From Notospermus geniculatus (taxonomy: Eukaryota > Nemertea > Pilidiophora > Heteronemertea > Lineidae), in the NCBI GenBank assembly GCA_002633025.1, contig NMRB01001825.1:1538-65537 (forward strand): 64,000 nt of DNA, written 5' to 3'. This document shows positions 45,320 through 56,890 of this stretch, piece by piece. The position numbers and the translations under genes were made by a program. How positions within the stretch are numbered: the stretch's first letter is position 1; the number at the start of each line of letters is the position of its first letter. The notes under the pieces are model-generated. The model saw only the letters and a program-made list of their open reading frames with translations. It was not told the DNA's origin and did not search any database.

Positions 45320-45707
45320 TTAAAGCGAATGGCTCGCGGGGTTTGTTTACATTTTTGGTGGTACCTTCCATAGAGAATGAACCTAGCCTGCAGGCAAAGC
45401 CGTGCTCCAGCCATATTCAACACCTGTGCAAATATGCGAACGTTAACACTGTGTACAAAGTCCCATTAAAAATTTGTTAAAATGGGTTAATGACGTTTTC
45501 AAATTCGGTCGGCCAAGATGCACATTTTGTACTATTCCCATTGATTTTGAAGCGGCAGATTGTGCAGAATACGCCTCCGAAGTTTGGCTGTCTAATGCAT
45601 TTCCCATTACACTAAAATCCTTCTTTTGCCTTTTTCTCAAAACGGTGCTTGATATCGAGGACTACTGTCATGGCGGCACAACAAACCCTGCGAGCCATTC
45701 GCTTTAA
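45320..45707. mobile_element. TTAA-bordered MITE, copy 1
   Basis: Ends AGCGAATGGCTCGCGGGGTT and complement, TTAA at 45320-45323 and 45704-45707. Interior shared with 46498-46856. Confidence 0.75.
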
Positions 45708-45940
45708 CAGATGTGATATACACTTATGATATTTAGTAATATGCAATAAATCTGCAAAATTACCTCTCGGATTATTTTGAATGACTTCAATGAGTGACAA
45801 ATTGGCGGTGGTTGGAAAAGTGGAATCAAATTAATAGCAGACCCATATATTATATTGTCGTCATAAAGTGCATTGTAATCATATTAGTATTTATCTACAC
45901 ATCTCAATAAATTTCTTTTATGTAAGGAACAGTTTTGCTN

Positions 45941-46133
45941 ATCGGCAGCGTTTACCTGCAGGATAATCACCCGTGGTTAACTTCCCTTTGTCTAGCTGCA
46001 GGAGGACGAAAGAAAAATTTGAACAACCTACATGCCTTGTTTAGAGTCATTCAACTCTTTTCTTCGATCCTCCTGCACGTAAACGCAGGAATGTTAACCG
46101 CGTGTGGTTATCCTGTGGGTAAACGCTGCCGAT
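45941..46133. repeat. Inverted repeat, ATCGGCAGCGTTTACC arms
   Basis: ATCGGCAGCGTTTACCTGCA, GGATAATCAC on the left, complement on the right. Similar interior motifs to the 9178-9573 MITE. Confidence 0.6.
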
Positions 46134-46199
46134 CAAGCAGCCTACAAGGTAGCAACACAATGGTTTTCTAGGCCCTTAACCTGAATAAGGCCTGAATAA

Positions 46200-46332
46200 G
46201 GCCATTAGAGCGTTTTCGTGCGCAAAAACGCTCGAAAGCATTGTTTGTTTCCGCGTCGTTGGTCACCGCGCGGAAAAATAAAATGGTTTCAAGCGTTTTC
46301 GCGCACGGAAACGCTTCAATGGAAAGCAGGCC
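46200..46332. repeat. Inverted repeat, AGCGTTTTCGTGCGC arms
   Basis: GCGTTTTCGTGCGCAAAAAC on the left and complement GCGTTTTCGCGCACGGAAAC on the right. Confidence 0.6.
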
Positions 46333-46497
46333 TAACTATGACTTTACGCGCTTGTTGGCCTAATCGCGCTTCATAAATACGGCCCAGTATGTTTAATCAT
46401 TCTTTTGTTGTCAGATATCCACCAGAATCTGATCTGTACAATGATTTTAGGCCTTGAGTTGGGTCTTCTCATGGCGTTCATCGAAATGCGGCTACTG

Positions 46498-46856
46498 TTA
46501 AAGCAAATGGCTTGCGGGGTTTGTTTATATTCTTGATTGGCCCTCTCATAGCGAATGAATCTAGCCTCCAGGCAAAGCTGTGTTCCAGTCATATGCAAAA
46601 CCTGTGCAATTATGCGAACGTGCACCTGGGGGTTCCATTAATGACATTTTCAAATTCAGTCGGTCAAAATGTACATTTTGTACTATTCACATATTGATTT
46701 GGCAAAATACGCCTCCGAAGTTTGGCTGTCTAATGCATTTCCCATAAACTAAAATGCTTCTTTTGCCTTTTTCTCAAAATGGCGCTTGATATTGAGGACC
46801 AACTGTCATGGCGCCCCAATTGAATCAAGACGAACCCCACGAGGCATTTGCTTTAA
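46498..46856. mobile_element. TTAA-bordered MITE, copy 2
   Basis: TTAA at 46498-46501 and 46853-46856. Same family and orientation as 45320-45707, with a deletion in the interior. Confidence 0.75.
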
Positions 46857-46930
46857 CACAGCTTGACCACTGACCGAGATGTCTGGGCATGCGCATTTGT
46901 ACTACGAAAACGCTTATAGACATCACTTAC

Positions 46931-47410
46931 CCGGCCAACAGGCTCTCACACTGAGCTGTAAGCTATATTCCGATGTTCCTGGTATATTCGGTCGCAACAA
47001 CGTAAACTTTAACTTCTCCGCTCTGACTGGAGGCCTGACGGTCACATCAGCTTCAAATCTCTTCGCTTCAGTGAAAGGCTCGAAGGTTGTTTTTCCAGGG
47101 CGCTGGATCTCCATTCCTACCCAGCCGTTGGCAAACGTAATCATCTCCTTGATAAGCGGAGCGCCTTCTCTCCCGCCCATAGTCAAATCGAGCACCACGA
47201 ACGGATTATTGGCGCCTGACTTCGGAACATCCACCTTCCATCCTACTCGGTCTATCCTAACATCATTAGGGTCTGCGCCGTTATCTGGGTTTAGGAATAT
47301 AGAATCATCTGCAAGTCGGTCCGTGGCATCTACTGGCTTGTCTAACATGATGTCCGAGGGATTGTCGCAGATCATGCGTAGCCACGTCTCTTCAGAAATA
47401 TCAGGCTCCT
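46931..47410 (-). CDS. Discoidin-like domain exon
   Basis: Acceptor TTACTGTATTTCAG, phase 1 in; CCGG|GTAAGT, phase 1 out; 480 nt with no stop. A symmetrical phase-1 module. The opposite strand is also open over most of this stretch, but the minus frame has the splice sites and the fitting upstream signal exon. Confidence 0.75.
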
Positions 47411-50400
47411 CTGAAATACAGTAATCGAGGGTTTTAAGGGGCCCTTAGAGGCAGCTTGCTATTAGGCTATTAACAGTACTTTCACTCTGCAACAGGTGGC
47501 GCTAGTAACCGTGAACTCATGAATTGTGAATCAATGAGGAACCCGCACGACAAGCCAATAGGGGGCCCTGCCAGCACATAACCCATGGTTGCAATGAGAA
47601 ATCCGTTCACCAAGTCAATAATTATTGAATATTTCATCCCTGAATTACTCTGCACGGGAAAATAGCACCAAAAATGTAATTTTATTGGTCCTTAATTTTA
47701 TTTTGATGAGTTTTATGAAGAAAATCAATAAAATTTATTTTTTTAATTGAAAATGCATTGCACATGCACACTTTTTGTACTGGTGCTGCCATCTGGATTT
47801 TTAGTCGTGCGGGTTCCTCATTGTTGACATTGATGAATTTTACTTCAAAAATAATGCCCAGGTTGGATCCTCATGCCACCAATTCTGTGTTAGTAAATTC
47901 TAAGGAGTGAAGAGAGGATAGAAACGTTTGGAAAGGGCTTGATGACACATTTTTTTCGCCAAGTTTACCTGGACCAGTAGGCCTGTCTTCAGGTTTTTGC
48001 TCCTCTCTCCTCTTTCAGAGACTCTGAGTATTAACAGTGCAATTATTGAATGTTTTAGCAGCAATGTATTTTAATGTTTCGTCTTAATTTTTTAATAATG
48101 TTTTATGTAAAGTGCCTCAGAGCATGTTTTATGTATTGGGCACTTAAAAATACAGTAAATAATACAGTAAATAGGGTAATGCCACCTGGCGGTCATATTA
48201 GATGTTCGATCGGGCCAAACTCTCACCTGCACATAAAGGTCATCTAGAGGGAGCCACATGGCACATTTGAGCGCTTTGCACCTACCTCCACCTTCCGGAG
48301 ACTCACGCGGCGAACTGAAGTGGCCCGAGGAAGGGGGGAGGTCAGTTGTTTGCTTTTACAGGGGGGGAAATAACTGAACCCTCGTCGATCTAGTCTCGAT
48401 CGGGAACGCACCCGCACCAGGTAAAAGGCCTATTATAACTCCGTGACCAAGCCATAATTCTTGATTTTCGTATTCTATTCACAATCAGACAATATGTGTT
48501 GGTCAAAAATCTGTTTTGTTTGTATATGGCAATGAGCCAGGTGGTCAACCGACGTCAATAACTGAAGGGTAAATGAATTCTGGTTTATGGTACTGACCTA
48601 CTTGGATGTCATTTTGTCTTGATTACTTTATCTTATTTTACCGGATAATTACACAATAATCACAGAATGGGAGAATAATTTTCAAACATTAATATTTAGT
48701 ATGCCAATAATCTAAGCATCACGATTGTGACAAATCAAATATTGTGTCCCAATTTTCGTTTTGTATCAACGGATGATAGGAACCATAAAAAATATTTTCC
48801 ATTACACCCGTGATTAAAAAGGCCTCATTTTGCAATATCTAGTTAAACAACCGGTTGTTGAGCTGAAAAAAGATGAAATGGCCAAGGGCCATATGCCTAT
48901 TTGGGTGTTATTGTAGGCCATCGAACCACTGGAACAAATGACTATTATTAAGTCGAAATGTTCCAGGGTCATTTGATCATGGTCGAAATTTGGCATACGC
49001 ATGGAGGGTACTAGAAACAAATTAACACAGGCTTGAACATTCCAGTTGCTGTTGTTCATGAGATATTGACCATTTTTTGAAAATGGCGGATTGACAGTCA
49101 TATTTGAGGCCCAATTAGGCAAAAAAATCCCCATACACATGAAACTAAATTCCTAGTTGTGTAAATAAACTGATCGCACAGATTATTACTGAAATGTATA
49201 GAATAGGCCTACATAAATAGACATACGTGTATTGTTTTGCTTTTTATCAACTTCGGATGAGTACCGGTATATCCCCCGGCCCTAACTTTCGAAATTTGTA
49301 AAAACGTACGCGCAACTAGGACTTTAGGGTCCACATTTTCAAAGCTGTTTTTAAAACACTAAAATTCATTTTGAAAAGATGAAACAATGTTTTTAGGAAA
49401 AATCATATTCTAGAACTTGTTTTAGTTTTAGAACGCTCCGACAAAAACGCATTTTTTCTTTCACATTTCCCAAAGGGTTTTGACGCTAAAAGGTATTTTA
49501 AATCTCCCATAAAAAGCGTTTTAGCTAGAGCAAGGTATGGGGCATGTCTAACTTCCTGTTGGCTTCTTTTAGTCAGATCGACAGCCTCAGGTGTTACATC
49601 TGCCAGTGTTTCTGTGGGTCAGTGTGCCGCCTTATTGTTTGGGAAACGCTGGCAGACAGATCGACATGTTTCTCTGTCTTTCCTCTATTGTCAAGTCAGG
49701 AGTGGAACACTCATAGATGGGGAACACTAGGCCCAGAGGTTACACCAGGCCCATATTTGCAAACAGTTTTAAGGCTAAAACGCATTTTATTCTAGCACTT
49801 ACAGGCCTTGGCACTGCGGCAATACACGTTTTAACATTTAAAACGCTGGTTTCACTAAGAACAACGTTTTATCTTAAAGCACTTTTTAAAATATGAATTT
49901 AAAATGTTTCTTATGATAGAACAGATTTTTGTCAAAACAGGTTTCGGATAAAACAGCTTTGAAAATATGGGCCTAGGTGTCTAGAGACATATTTACACTA
50001 CGTTCGAACATTCTAGCTGGAATTGTTCGTGCAGTTTGGGCAAATGTACAGCCAAAAGTATTAATGCCCACTTCATTTTTTCCTTCTGGGATTTTACTTA
50101 TTCACTCTGGGATTTTGATTCGAAAGTGCCTGAGGAAGACCCCGCTGGGGATCCAAAATTTGCAAATATCGGACACGACTTTGATTTATTTATTGTGTGT
50201 CATTTTGTGTGTCATTTTTGTGCTGTATTTTCGATGTCACTTCATTTTATATTTCCATCAATACATTATCTATGAAAGCAATTATACTTGTAAATTTTCA
50301 TTTCATACGCAAAATCTAGGGCCTCTAGGACACCGTTTGAGGTCATGAAATTGAAAATGGCCTGTTCTAACAAATGTGTTTGGGGCAAAAAATTAGAAAA

Positions 50401-52609
50401 TTGGCCCAAATGGCATCTTTTTGTCTAAAACCATCTTGTTCGGATCGAAAATATGATCACATACAAGCTGATCTGTTTCTGGACACAAAAAAATTCAGAA
50501 AGTTAAAGATTTTGAAAATTGACGAAAATAGCAGAGTCGTACAATGTACATGTACGTTGCTTTGTAAGTTATGAATCGGGTCTGCCAAAATAGACGTTCT
50601 TCACCGACGTCGAAACTCAACGCTAATGAGCTATTTAGCTAATTAATACATAGTTAGCCATGTGCTTTGCCGTCAGTAATACACTACAACTCATTGTAAT
50701 TCATCACAAATTGTCTGTTTTTACAACAGGCAGGTGTCATTCAATCATCAAACTGATGTATAACATGTCATTTTATCTTAAAAATCATATACTAAGAAAC
50801 TGAAGTGATAAGAAAGGTACTTTGGAAAGTATTCCTCCCAGCTAAAATCGGATTTCTTTCAGACATGAGTAAACCCCATCGACACTTACGGCCAATATGG
50901 CCGCACCTGTTCCTATGAATTCTATTCTAATTGGGGTGTGACGTCACGTGAAGAACCTCTAAGCATACTACTTCACAGCCCATTTTGAATAGCCCCCTCC
51001 CCCCAAATAACTTGCGCGTATGAATTCGGGCACGTGATCGGTTACTGATAAAATGCGACTTCGAGTGGCCTGGAGTTGTGACGATTTTTTCCCACAGAAA
51101 AATCATTATGAGTTGTCCCAAAGTGGCTCCATTTCAAACTTTTAAAATTCCTATTCACCAAGGTCCAACATAGAGCACAAAAACGACACACAAAATAACA
51201 GTACTTTCGTCTCCGAATTTCGCAAATTTTCGACCCCAACCGGGGTCTTCCTCAGACACTTTCTAGATATCCCAGACGTGAAACTTTACCCAGAAGTATA
51301 AAAAGAAAAGGTGACCCTGAAATGGAAATATTCTTGACTTAGGCGGGCATTTACTTTTGACTAAGATTGTAAATTTTTCAAAATGGCCGTATTTTATGTA
51401 CTGGAAAGAGATAATTGAACCAAAACAAAGATAAGAGAAAAAGAAAATATAAGGCGAAGGGAGATTCACGTAGGCCTACGGGTGTCTTTGAAAAAAAGAA
51501 CAAATGCCGTCGGCGTCAAAGGCATGCGCCTATAAAGCTAGGAATCCAGCATTGATTTTCAAGCTGATTGTGGCTATGTGAAATTAGCGGCAAATTTAGC
51601 GGATTCTGTATAAAATTGAATAATTTGTTTTAATAAATGGAAATTAATTGAGTAATATAATTTTTCAAGTGTTCTATGTGCTGCACAGGTTATAAAGGAA
51701 TAGCTGTAACAGCGTCGCCAATGGCAACTGGCCGAACTATTTCTGCAGACCATTTTTTGCCCTATTTGGCACAAATGTTTGAATCACCGACTGTAAAAGG
51801 TATTTTCGCGCTCCATTATAATCTGTGGGACACATGATAAATTATATTACTTAATTAGTTTTCATTCGTCATTGAATTTCATTCAGTTTTATATAGAATT
51901 CGCTAAATCCGCCAGATCTGCCGATTCCGCTAATTCTACATAGCCCTGATTTTGCGTTACGACTTGGCTTTGTAACTGGGTTGCGTTGCAACTGGGCACT
52001 CGATCGCCGTAGCGGACTCGCTAGACGTGATTTCCACCAATGGCGAAGATGTGGTAAATTTCAGTCGGCAATCGAGCGGCGACCGGTATCAGTTCCTTGC
52101 GATCGTATTCAATCGCAGGTAGCAGGTTGCAAAGCAAGTCGCAACGCAGAAAATCAGCAGTGGTTTCCTAGTTATAAGCTATGCACACGTGGGAATTGTC
52201 TATAAAGGGCCTGTCACACTGAAGTAGTTATCAAAACGTCCTGCCCCTAAAAAAATGTAAAACGGGCTCGAACGTGTAACCCTTGGCAAAATAATGCCTC
52301 GATGTTCTGGAGCACCCTTCTTGTCCATGAAGTTCGTAAAAAGACAGTTAAAGGTTGTCACTACGTCCACTCCGTTCGCAGACAGTTTGAGCCCGTTCGG
52401 CAAAATTTTCAAAAACGTAATGAGAACTACCTCAGTGTGATTGGGACATAAGTTGATTATTTGGCATTACACGGAGCTAAAGAATAACGTCATATCAGTG
52501 TTCACTTACCATACGCACTATCGTCATCTTCATACCCTTCCGAGTCTTGCGCGGTGCACACGACCAGCGACCCAAACAAAAGTATCGAAACTGACAACCA
52601 CCACTTCAT
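46931..52609 (-). CDS. Secreted protein with acidic N-terminus and a discoidin-like beta domain (2 exons found)
   Basis: Join of 52510-52609 and 46931-47410 on the minus strand; the phase-1 junction gives Glu. The signal peptide is followed by an acidic stretch (DSEGYEDDDSAY) and a ~150-residue module: WLRMICDNPSD, then LNPDNGADPNDVRIDRVGWK, then NPFVVLDLTMGG, then FANGWVGMEIQRPG, then VTVRPPVRAEKLKFTLLRP, ending YSLQLSVRACWPG. The alternation of hydrophobic strands, the GW and LDL motifs and the cysteine near each end recall F5/8-type C (discoidin) domains, but I do not recognise the family. The end may be CWPGK-stop (46923) or, more likely, the GTAAGT donor after CWPG, which would lead to a further exon I could not find. 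Confidence 0.68.
47425..49320. other. Intron of the discoidin-like gene, nothing recognised
   Basis: No long repeats or coding segments. A G-run lies at about 48350. Confidence 0.4.
49325..49973. mobile_element. Inverted-repeat element, CATTTTCAAAGCTGTTTT arms
   Basis: Left arm CATTTTCAAAGCTGTTTTTA, right arm complement ending GGGCC. Contains a second GGCCCATATTTGCAAAC end near 49746. The piece GTGTTACATCTGCCAGTGTT also occurs near 4710. Confidence 0.55.
50120..50215 (+). repeat. GACCCC hairpin repeat, diverged plus copy
   Basis: GCCTGAGGAAGACCCCGCTG, GGGGATCCAAAATTTGC; the last bases of the hairpin are degraded. Confidence 0.5.
50216..51194. other. Intron sequence, nothing recognised
   Basis: No supported feature within the discoidin-like gene's long intron here. 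Confidence 0.35.
51195..51265 (-). repeat. GACCCC/GGGGTC hairpin repeat, minus copy
   Basis: Minus strand: GTCTGAGGAAGACCCCGG, GGGGTCGAAAATTTGCG. CTGAGGA replaces CTGAAGA but still fits CUGANGA. Confidence 0.58.
51270..52200. other. Intron sequence, nothing recognised
   Basis: AT-rich; the phrase AGCTAGGAATCCANCATTGATT is shared with about 38538-38562. Confidence 0.35.
52207..52446. mobile_element. MITE near the signal-peptide exon
   Basis: GGGCCTGTCACACTGAAGTA on the left, complement of GTCCCAATCACACTGAGGTA on the right. Lies about 60 bp downstream (in gene direction) of the signal exon. Confidence 0.65.
52510..52609 (-). CDS. Signal-peptide exon of the discoidin-like gene
   Basis: ATG at 52609, context GCAATATGA. 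MKWWLSVSILLFGSLVVCTA then QDSEGYEDDD is a strong signal peptide with a likely cleavage after CTA. Donor TATG|GTAAGT, phase 1. Confidence 0.78.
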
Positions 52610-53520
52610 ATTGCTGCTTCTTCAACTGATGGCGGGATACAAGCACCAGACAAGGTTATAAACGACGTTCACTGTGAAATTTTGATCGTCGGAAATGGGG
52701 ATGGCTTTTGATTAGTCCTCATATAGGTCAGATCACCACGCGATTGTTCAATTACTGCTGACGCCAGACAGCAAAATGTCATCGTAGAGACCATCATTTT
52801 AACGTCGCATTTAAATACTGAAATTGGAGGTGAATAAAATGTATGCGTTAATCCGAGTAGAACATACTGTATCTACTCAGTTATAACGAAGGGATAACTA
52901 ATAGTCTCGGGCACCGTTCATATGCAGATACGAACGTCTGGGCCACACCGACATTTCCACTGTAATACAGTGCATTGTGGGTAATGCTGCAGCTGGTCAC
53001 GTGACATAAGATGGTTGCTTCCATTAATGGATTATATTTCACCTTACAATCTTCCAAAATGTCTGAATCTGGCAATGAATCGATTGCTGAAGTGATCTGA
53101 AACAGCGTACTGGACAGCATCAACTTACTGGAGATGAATTTCAGGCTGAAAACTGTGTAGGCTATCCGTTTGGAAGAGTCGAAAAATCCCAACTGACATT
53201 TTATGGTCGTCGCCATGATGAAATCACATGATCACTTCTCTTGCCCAATCAGCAGCCGGATTGTGATTTTCAAATGGGAGGAATCGGCGGATTGAAATGA
53301 ATGACTAGCTCTGTTCCTGATTAGCCAATCAGCGACGGGGGTTGAAATAAAATCACCGTCACNAATTAGAATTATACGGAGCAGGGTTTATACTTAAGTA
53401 ATAAAGGTGTAACAGATTACTTTGGGTTATAGAAAAGATATCGATTTTTCAATTTTATGCGTGCATTATTTTGTGCTTAGGTATACGTAAATAAGGATTT
53501 ACATATGCTATATGTCTTAC

Positions 53521-53614
53521 CAATGGAAGTGAGAATCAATTTCTTCATCCCCCATGCCGAAAGAGAGCTCTCTACGAAAAATTCATCCGCAGACATGATG
53601 GGAGCGGCAAGCAT
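53521..53614 (-). CDS. Possible first exon of another gene
   Basis: Start at 53614 (MLAAPIM) or 53596 (MSADEFFVESSLSAWGMKKL), donor CCATTG|GTAAGA. The WGMKKLI segment recalls the start of SAM-like domains, but this is weak. No second exon was found with matching phase. Confidence 0.25.
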
Positions 53615-53994
53615 GGCAAGTGATTCGTTGAAAAATGGCGGCGTGAAGATTTTCCATCTGCTACACGCACGCTTCTGATTGGCTGATAGGTAACTAAGAA
53701 AACGGTTATTTTGCAGAATACTCAATTCTGATTGGACGGCCACATTAACTACTTGCAATAGTTAAACTATTTATACCATTTTTACCAAGAAAATAGTTAT
53801 TTTAACCATTTATTTTGTTGCAGAGGTAACCATTTATTTTTTTGAGTGTGGTAGACAACGCCCTGGACATCAGATTTGTAGAATCAGTCATTCGCTAGGT
53901 TGTTCTAAGCAGGCCTATGTTGACCATGGATAATGCACCGCTGCAGTGTCGATATTGCTTTCATGTGTGAGGAGAATGTGACTGATGTACCAAG

Positions 53995-54630
53995 TTAAAT
54001 CTGACGTGAACGAACAAAAAGCCCCCATGCGTCGAGCAAGAGAATTGCAAACGCCCTGCAAACACATCGAGCGAAGGATCAGAACATGATAGACCCCACG
54101 ACGCCAGGAGGGCGCCACCTTATTTACCTTCCGGCAACAGAGCTGTCAACATCTCCGGATACCTCTTACACTACTCAAAGTAGAAAAAAATTGTAGTCAT
54201 TTAGACGAGATTCCAACCCACGGCCTTCTGATTTGTTATCCACCACTCTATCCACTCGGCCAACGAGCCAGCTGGCAGGAACATGATTTATGTTTGTCAT
54301 AGACGTAGGGCTTCGACTTACCTAATAATACTACGAATAAGAGAAAACATGCGTAGTTTTCCAACAAGTTCGGTGGCCGAATGGGGAAGACGGTGGAACA
54401 GAGATAACAAAAGCGCGGGTTCGATTCCCAGCTTGGTCAAATTTTTTTCTTTCAAAAAAATGTTCAGCAGAAGCTCACCAGAGGATGTTGACACCTCAAA
54501 AGCTCGAAGACAAATAAGGTGGCGCCCTCATGGCGTCGTGGGGTCTATCATGTTTGAGGTGTTTGCAGGGCGTTTGCAATTCTCTTGCTCGTCGGATGGG
54601 GGCTTTTTTGTTCGTTCACGTCAGCGTTAA
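53995..54630. mobile_element. TTAA-bordered foldback with two divergent tRNA-like units, copy 3 (best preserved)
   Basis: TTAA at 53995-53998 and 54627-54630. Inverted ends of about 125 bp. Minus-strand tRNA-like unit about 54194-54275 (A box TTGGCCGAGTGG) and plus-strand unit about 54366-54440 (A box TGGCCGAATGG, B box GGTTCGATTCCC). Each is followed in its own direction by a T-run. No insertion at the site occupied in copy 1. Confidence 0.86.
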
Positions 54631-54745
54631 CCAAATTGTCACTTGCTGAATTTATTTGCTTTCAGGGCTTTTCAGAATGATGTCCTCTTTGAAGTCTCAG
54701 GATCGAGCTGATCATGAAACCCTTCAGTCACCCTTCAGTCAGTCG

Positions 54746-54973
54746 GGAGCGCGGTGGCACAATGGTTAGAGCGTTGGACTCGTGATCGGAAGGTTGCGGG
54801 TTCTATCCCTGGCTGTGCCACTCTGTATACTCTCAACTGGAATGTGTGCGCTTGATTGTAGCTGCCCTTGGTTTCTACAGAAAGGTTTCTGGATTAGGCT
54901 GGGTAATAATGTCAAGTACCTTGACACTTAAATGTAAAAGGCACTATAAGCCCACACATTATTATTATTATTG
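54746..54973 (+). repeat. tRNA-derived SINE with (ATT)n tail
   Basis: The head has 7-bp complementary ends (GTGGCAC/GTGCCAC), A box TGGCACAATGG (54755-54765) and B box GGTTCTATCC (54799-54808). A body of about 130 bp and an ATT tandem tail (54957-54972) follow. The anticodon arm has a mismatch and B-box position G is changed to T, so it is not a functional tRNA. Confidence 0.78.
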
Positions 54974-54975
54974 TT

Positions 54976-55634
54976 TTGTTTTGATGCTTTTTGTGTTATC
55001 TCGATCATTCCTGTTACCATGGATACTTTTTGATTTTAAATTATTGTTATGTGGAAATTTGGTATCGATTTCCTGTATTGCATTACTATGGTGAAGAAAA
55101 ATCTATTATTGCAAGTACAACGTTTCTGTTACTTATTGCTCACTTCTCTCCGTCGTTCGTATGACAAACATCACATCATGATCTTCCATTTACAGTCAAC
55201 TTGCTTCTTTCTTCTTTTCATTCAGGTGCCGCTATCTATTGACTATGGAATTATGAGAAATGTGCTGAATTGATATTACAGTGAAATGTCGTGCTGTAAT
55301 CAGCAAATTCGAATTGGTAGTAAAGTATCCAATTCGTAGGCCGGCATTTTATTTCATGCTCGGCGCGAAGAAGGTTATTGGGCATTAGGCTACAAGGGAC
55401 AAACATGCCCTTTGCCTGGTTTTATCATTATCTGATGGGATAAGACAACCGATGATTTATTTTTAATGTTATGGTATTGACCCACAACCTGGCGTGCTAG
55501 AATGCAAGTCCCAGTCGTCGCGGCAGGTGCTGTCATCGGTAACAGGGGTTTAGAACTTTTCAATATCATCTTTATACATGTAGATTATCCCTCATCGTAC
55601 TCGCCAATGTTCGTTTAACCTACCGTTTCTTCAG
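54976..55634. other. Upstream of the PAN exon
   Basis: A possible signal-peptide exon lies at 55178-55225 (MIFHLQSTCFFLLFIQ, then GTGCCG, phase 0, which fits the PAN exon). The same TTTCATTCAG could equally be an acceptor, so it is not called. Confidence 0.2.
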
Positions 55635-55911
55635 AATGTTTATCTCACACTGAGTAAGGGATGCATGAAGCCTTTTCCGTACAGGTTGGCTGGCCATGGC
55701 ACACGGCTAACGAAAAACAATGGCATGACAAAATGGACAGCACAAGAATGCCGTGACTACTGTTCTATGACTCCAACATGTCTAGCTGTTGACTTGGTTT
55801 TCACCCCTCACCATTGCTGGGAGCATACTAAATGTAAACCAACAGTCCACGTACCTGCAGGTACCCCGTATGGCAAAGTTACTCAGTATTCCAAAGTAAA
55901 GAGTTGTCAAG
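55635..55911 (+). CDS. PAN/apple domain exon
   Basis: Acceptor ACCGTTTCTTCAG, phase 0 in; donor CAAG|GTATGG, phase 1 out. Carries the complete cysteine-rich module. Confidence 0.7.
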
Positions 55912-56890
55912 GTATGGTACATGTATGGTTTACGATTTTCGAAGATTGGTTTGGCGCCAAATTTCCCATGAATATCCCTCCAAAAACAGATTTTTACAGT
56001 TAAAAGTTCTATTATCATCAGGTTTTGATCAGCTGGGAAAAACAACGTGAGGCAGATAACTTATGCCAATATACCATTAGGCTATTCTCACAAATTCTAG
56101 AGAATGCTGAAAACCGCAGGCGGAATAAATGGCGTACAATCTCGGTCAGAAGTTATTAACCACCGGATATTTGTGAATTACTCCGTGATCCTCCAATATT
56201 TTTTCTCCAATTTTTGAAGCATGGTAGTTAGATCATTTGTCCATCATTAGGCGTCAAGATTTTTTTGATCAATAGGCTGACTTCGGTTTTACCGCTGTTC
56301 GAAGTTTGCCGGTCAGATTGAGATTTTGGAAACTACGCAATTCCTGAAAATTTTCAGCTGTAAAATCTTCCAGTGTCTGCATAGATGGATGTCACCATCA
56401 AAAATTTTCAAAATATTTGATTTTTTAACTTAAAAATGGCAACTTTGTTGGGATTTTTGCAATCTGCTTTCAAGTCCAGCGAACAGCAGTCTGACATAAT
56501 CAGAAAAATCATTACGCCTAGTGATGGACAAATGATCTAACTACCATGTGCCAAAAATTGGTGAAATGGTTAACAACTTATGACCGAGTGTACGTCTCCC
56601 TCACCTAGCAGTAGTTCCTATTTTGCACAACAGGTGTCACAGAGGTCAAATACTACAAGCAACGTATGAAAACTAGTTTTCTGTCGTACCGGACAACATT
56701 TTTTGCAGTTTCACGGTTAGCATGCATGTCCAGACCACCTGCGCTGAGTGATGAGCTGAATTGTCAAACTGTGTGGCACAACTCCGATCAACAATTATGC
56801 AGATTGTATAGGATTGTTGAGAAAATGAACGATGATATACTAAACGTCGTTGAAGTTTATAAAGAGAGGTTTATAGCGGACCATCCTTGA
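55635..56890 (+). CDS. PAN/apple-like domain protein (2 exons found)
   Basis: Join of 55635-55911 and 56709-56890, phase-1 junction giving Val. The first exon encodes a cysteine-rich module: AGHGTRLTKNNGMTKWTAQE, then CRDYCSMTPTCLAVDL, then HHCWEHTKC, ending KVKSC. The eC..yC...pxCxaxd...hhCw pattern is that of PAN/apple domains, which mediate protein or carbohydrate contacts in extracellular proteins. The second exon gives a short tail with two cysteines and a helical end (YRIVEKMNDDILNVVEVYKE) before TGA. The 5' end (signal peptide) is not established. An inverted-repeat element (56134-56593) fills most of the intron. Confidence 0.62.
56134..56593. mobile_element. MITE in the PAN gene intron
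   Basis: GTACAATCTCGGTCAGAAGT on the left, complement GTACACTCGGTCATAAGTT on the right; inner TTAGATCATTTGTCCATCA also inverted. Confidence 0.68.
56709..56890 (+). CDS. PAN gene terminal exon
   Basis: Acceptor CATTTTTTGCAG, phase 1 in, 60 codons, TGA at 56888-56890. The duplication block ends exactly at this acceptor: copy B reads CATTTTTTGTTG. Confidence 0.5.

Noticed and set aside
46879-47424. Plus-strand 181-codon frame
   Set aside because: Shadow of the minus-strand exon, which has correct splice sites and a matching signal-peptide exon.
52881-53216. Minus-strand frame starting MATTIKCQLGFFDSS
   Set aside because: The start context is good, but no phase-compatible continuation and no recognised domain.
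54755-54823. tRNA-Thr gene (CGT-like loop)
   Set aside because: The acceptor stem is perfect, but there is an anticodon-stem mismatch and a changed B box, and a SINE body with (ATT)n tail follows.
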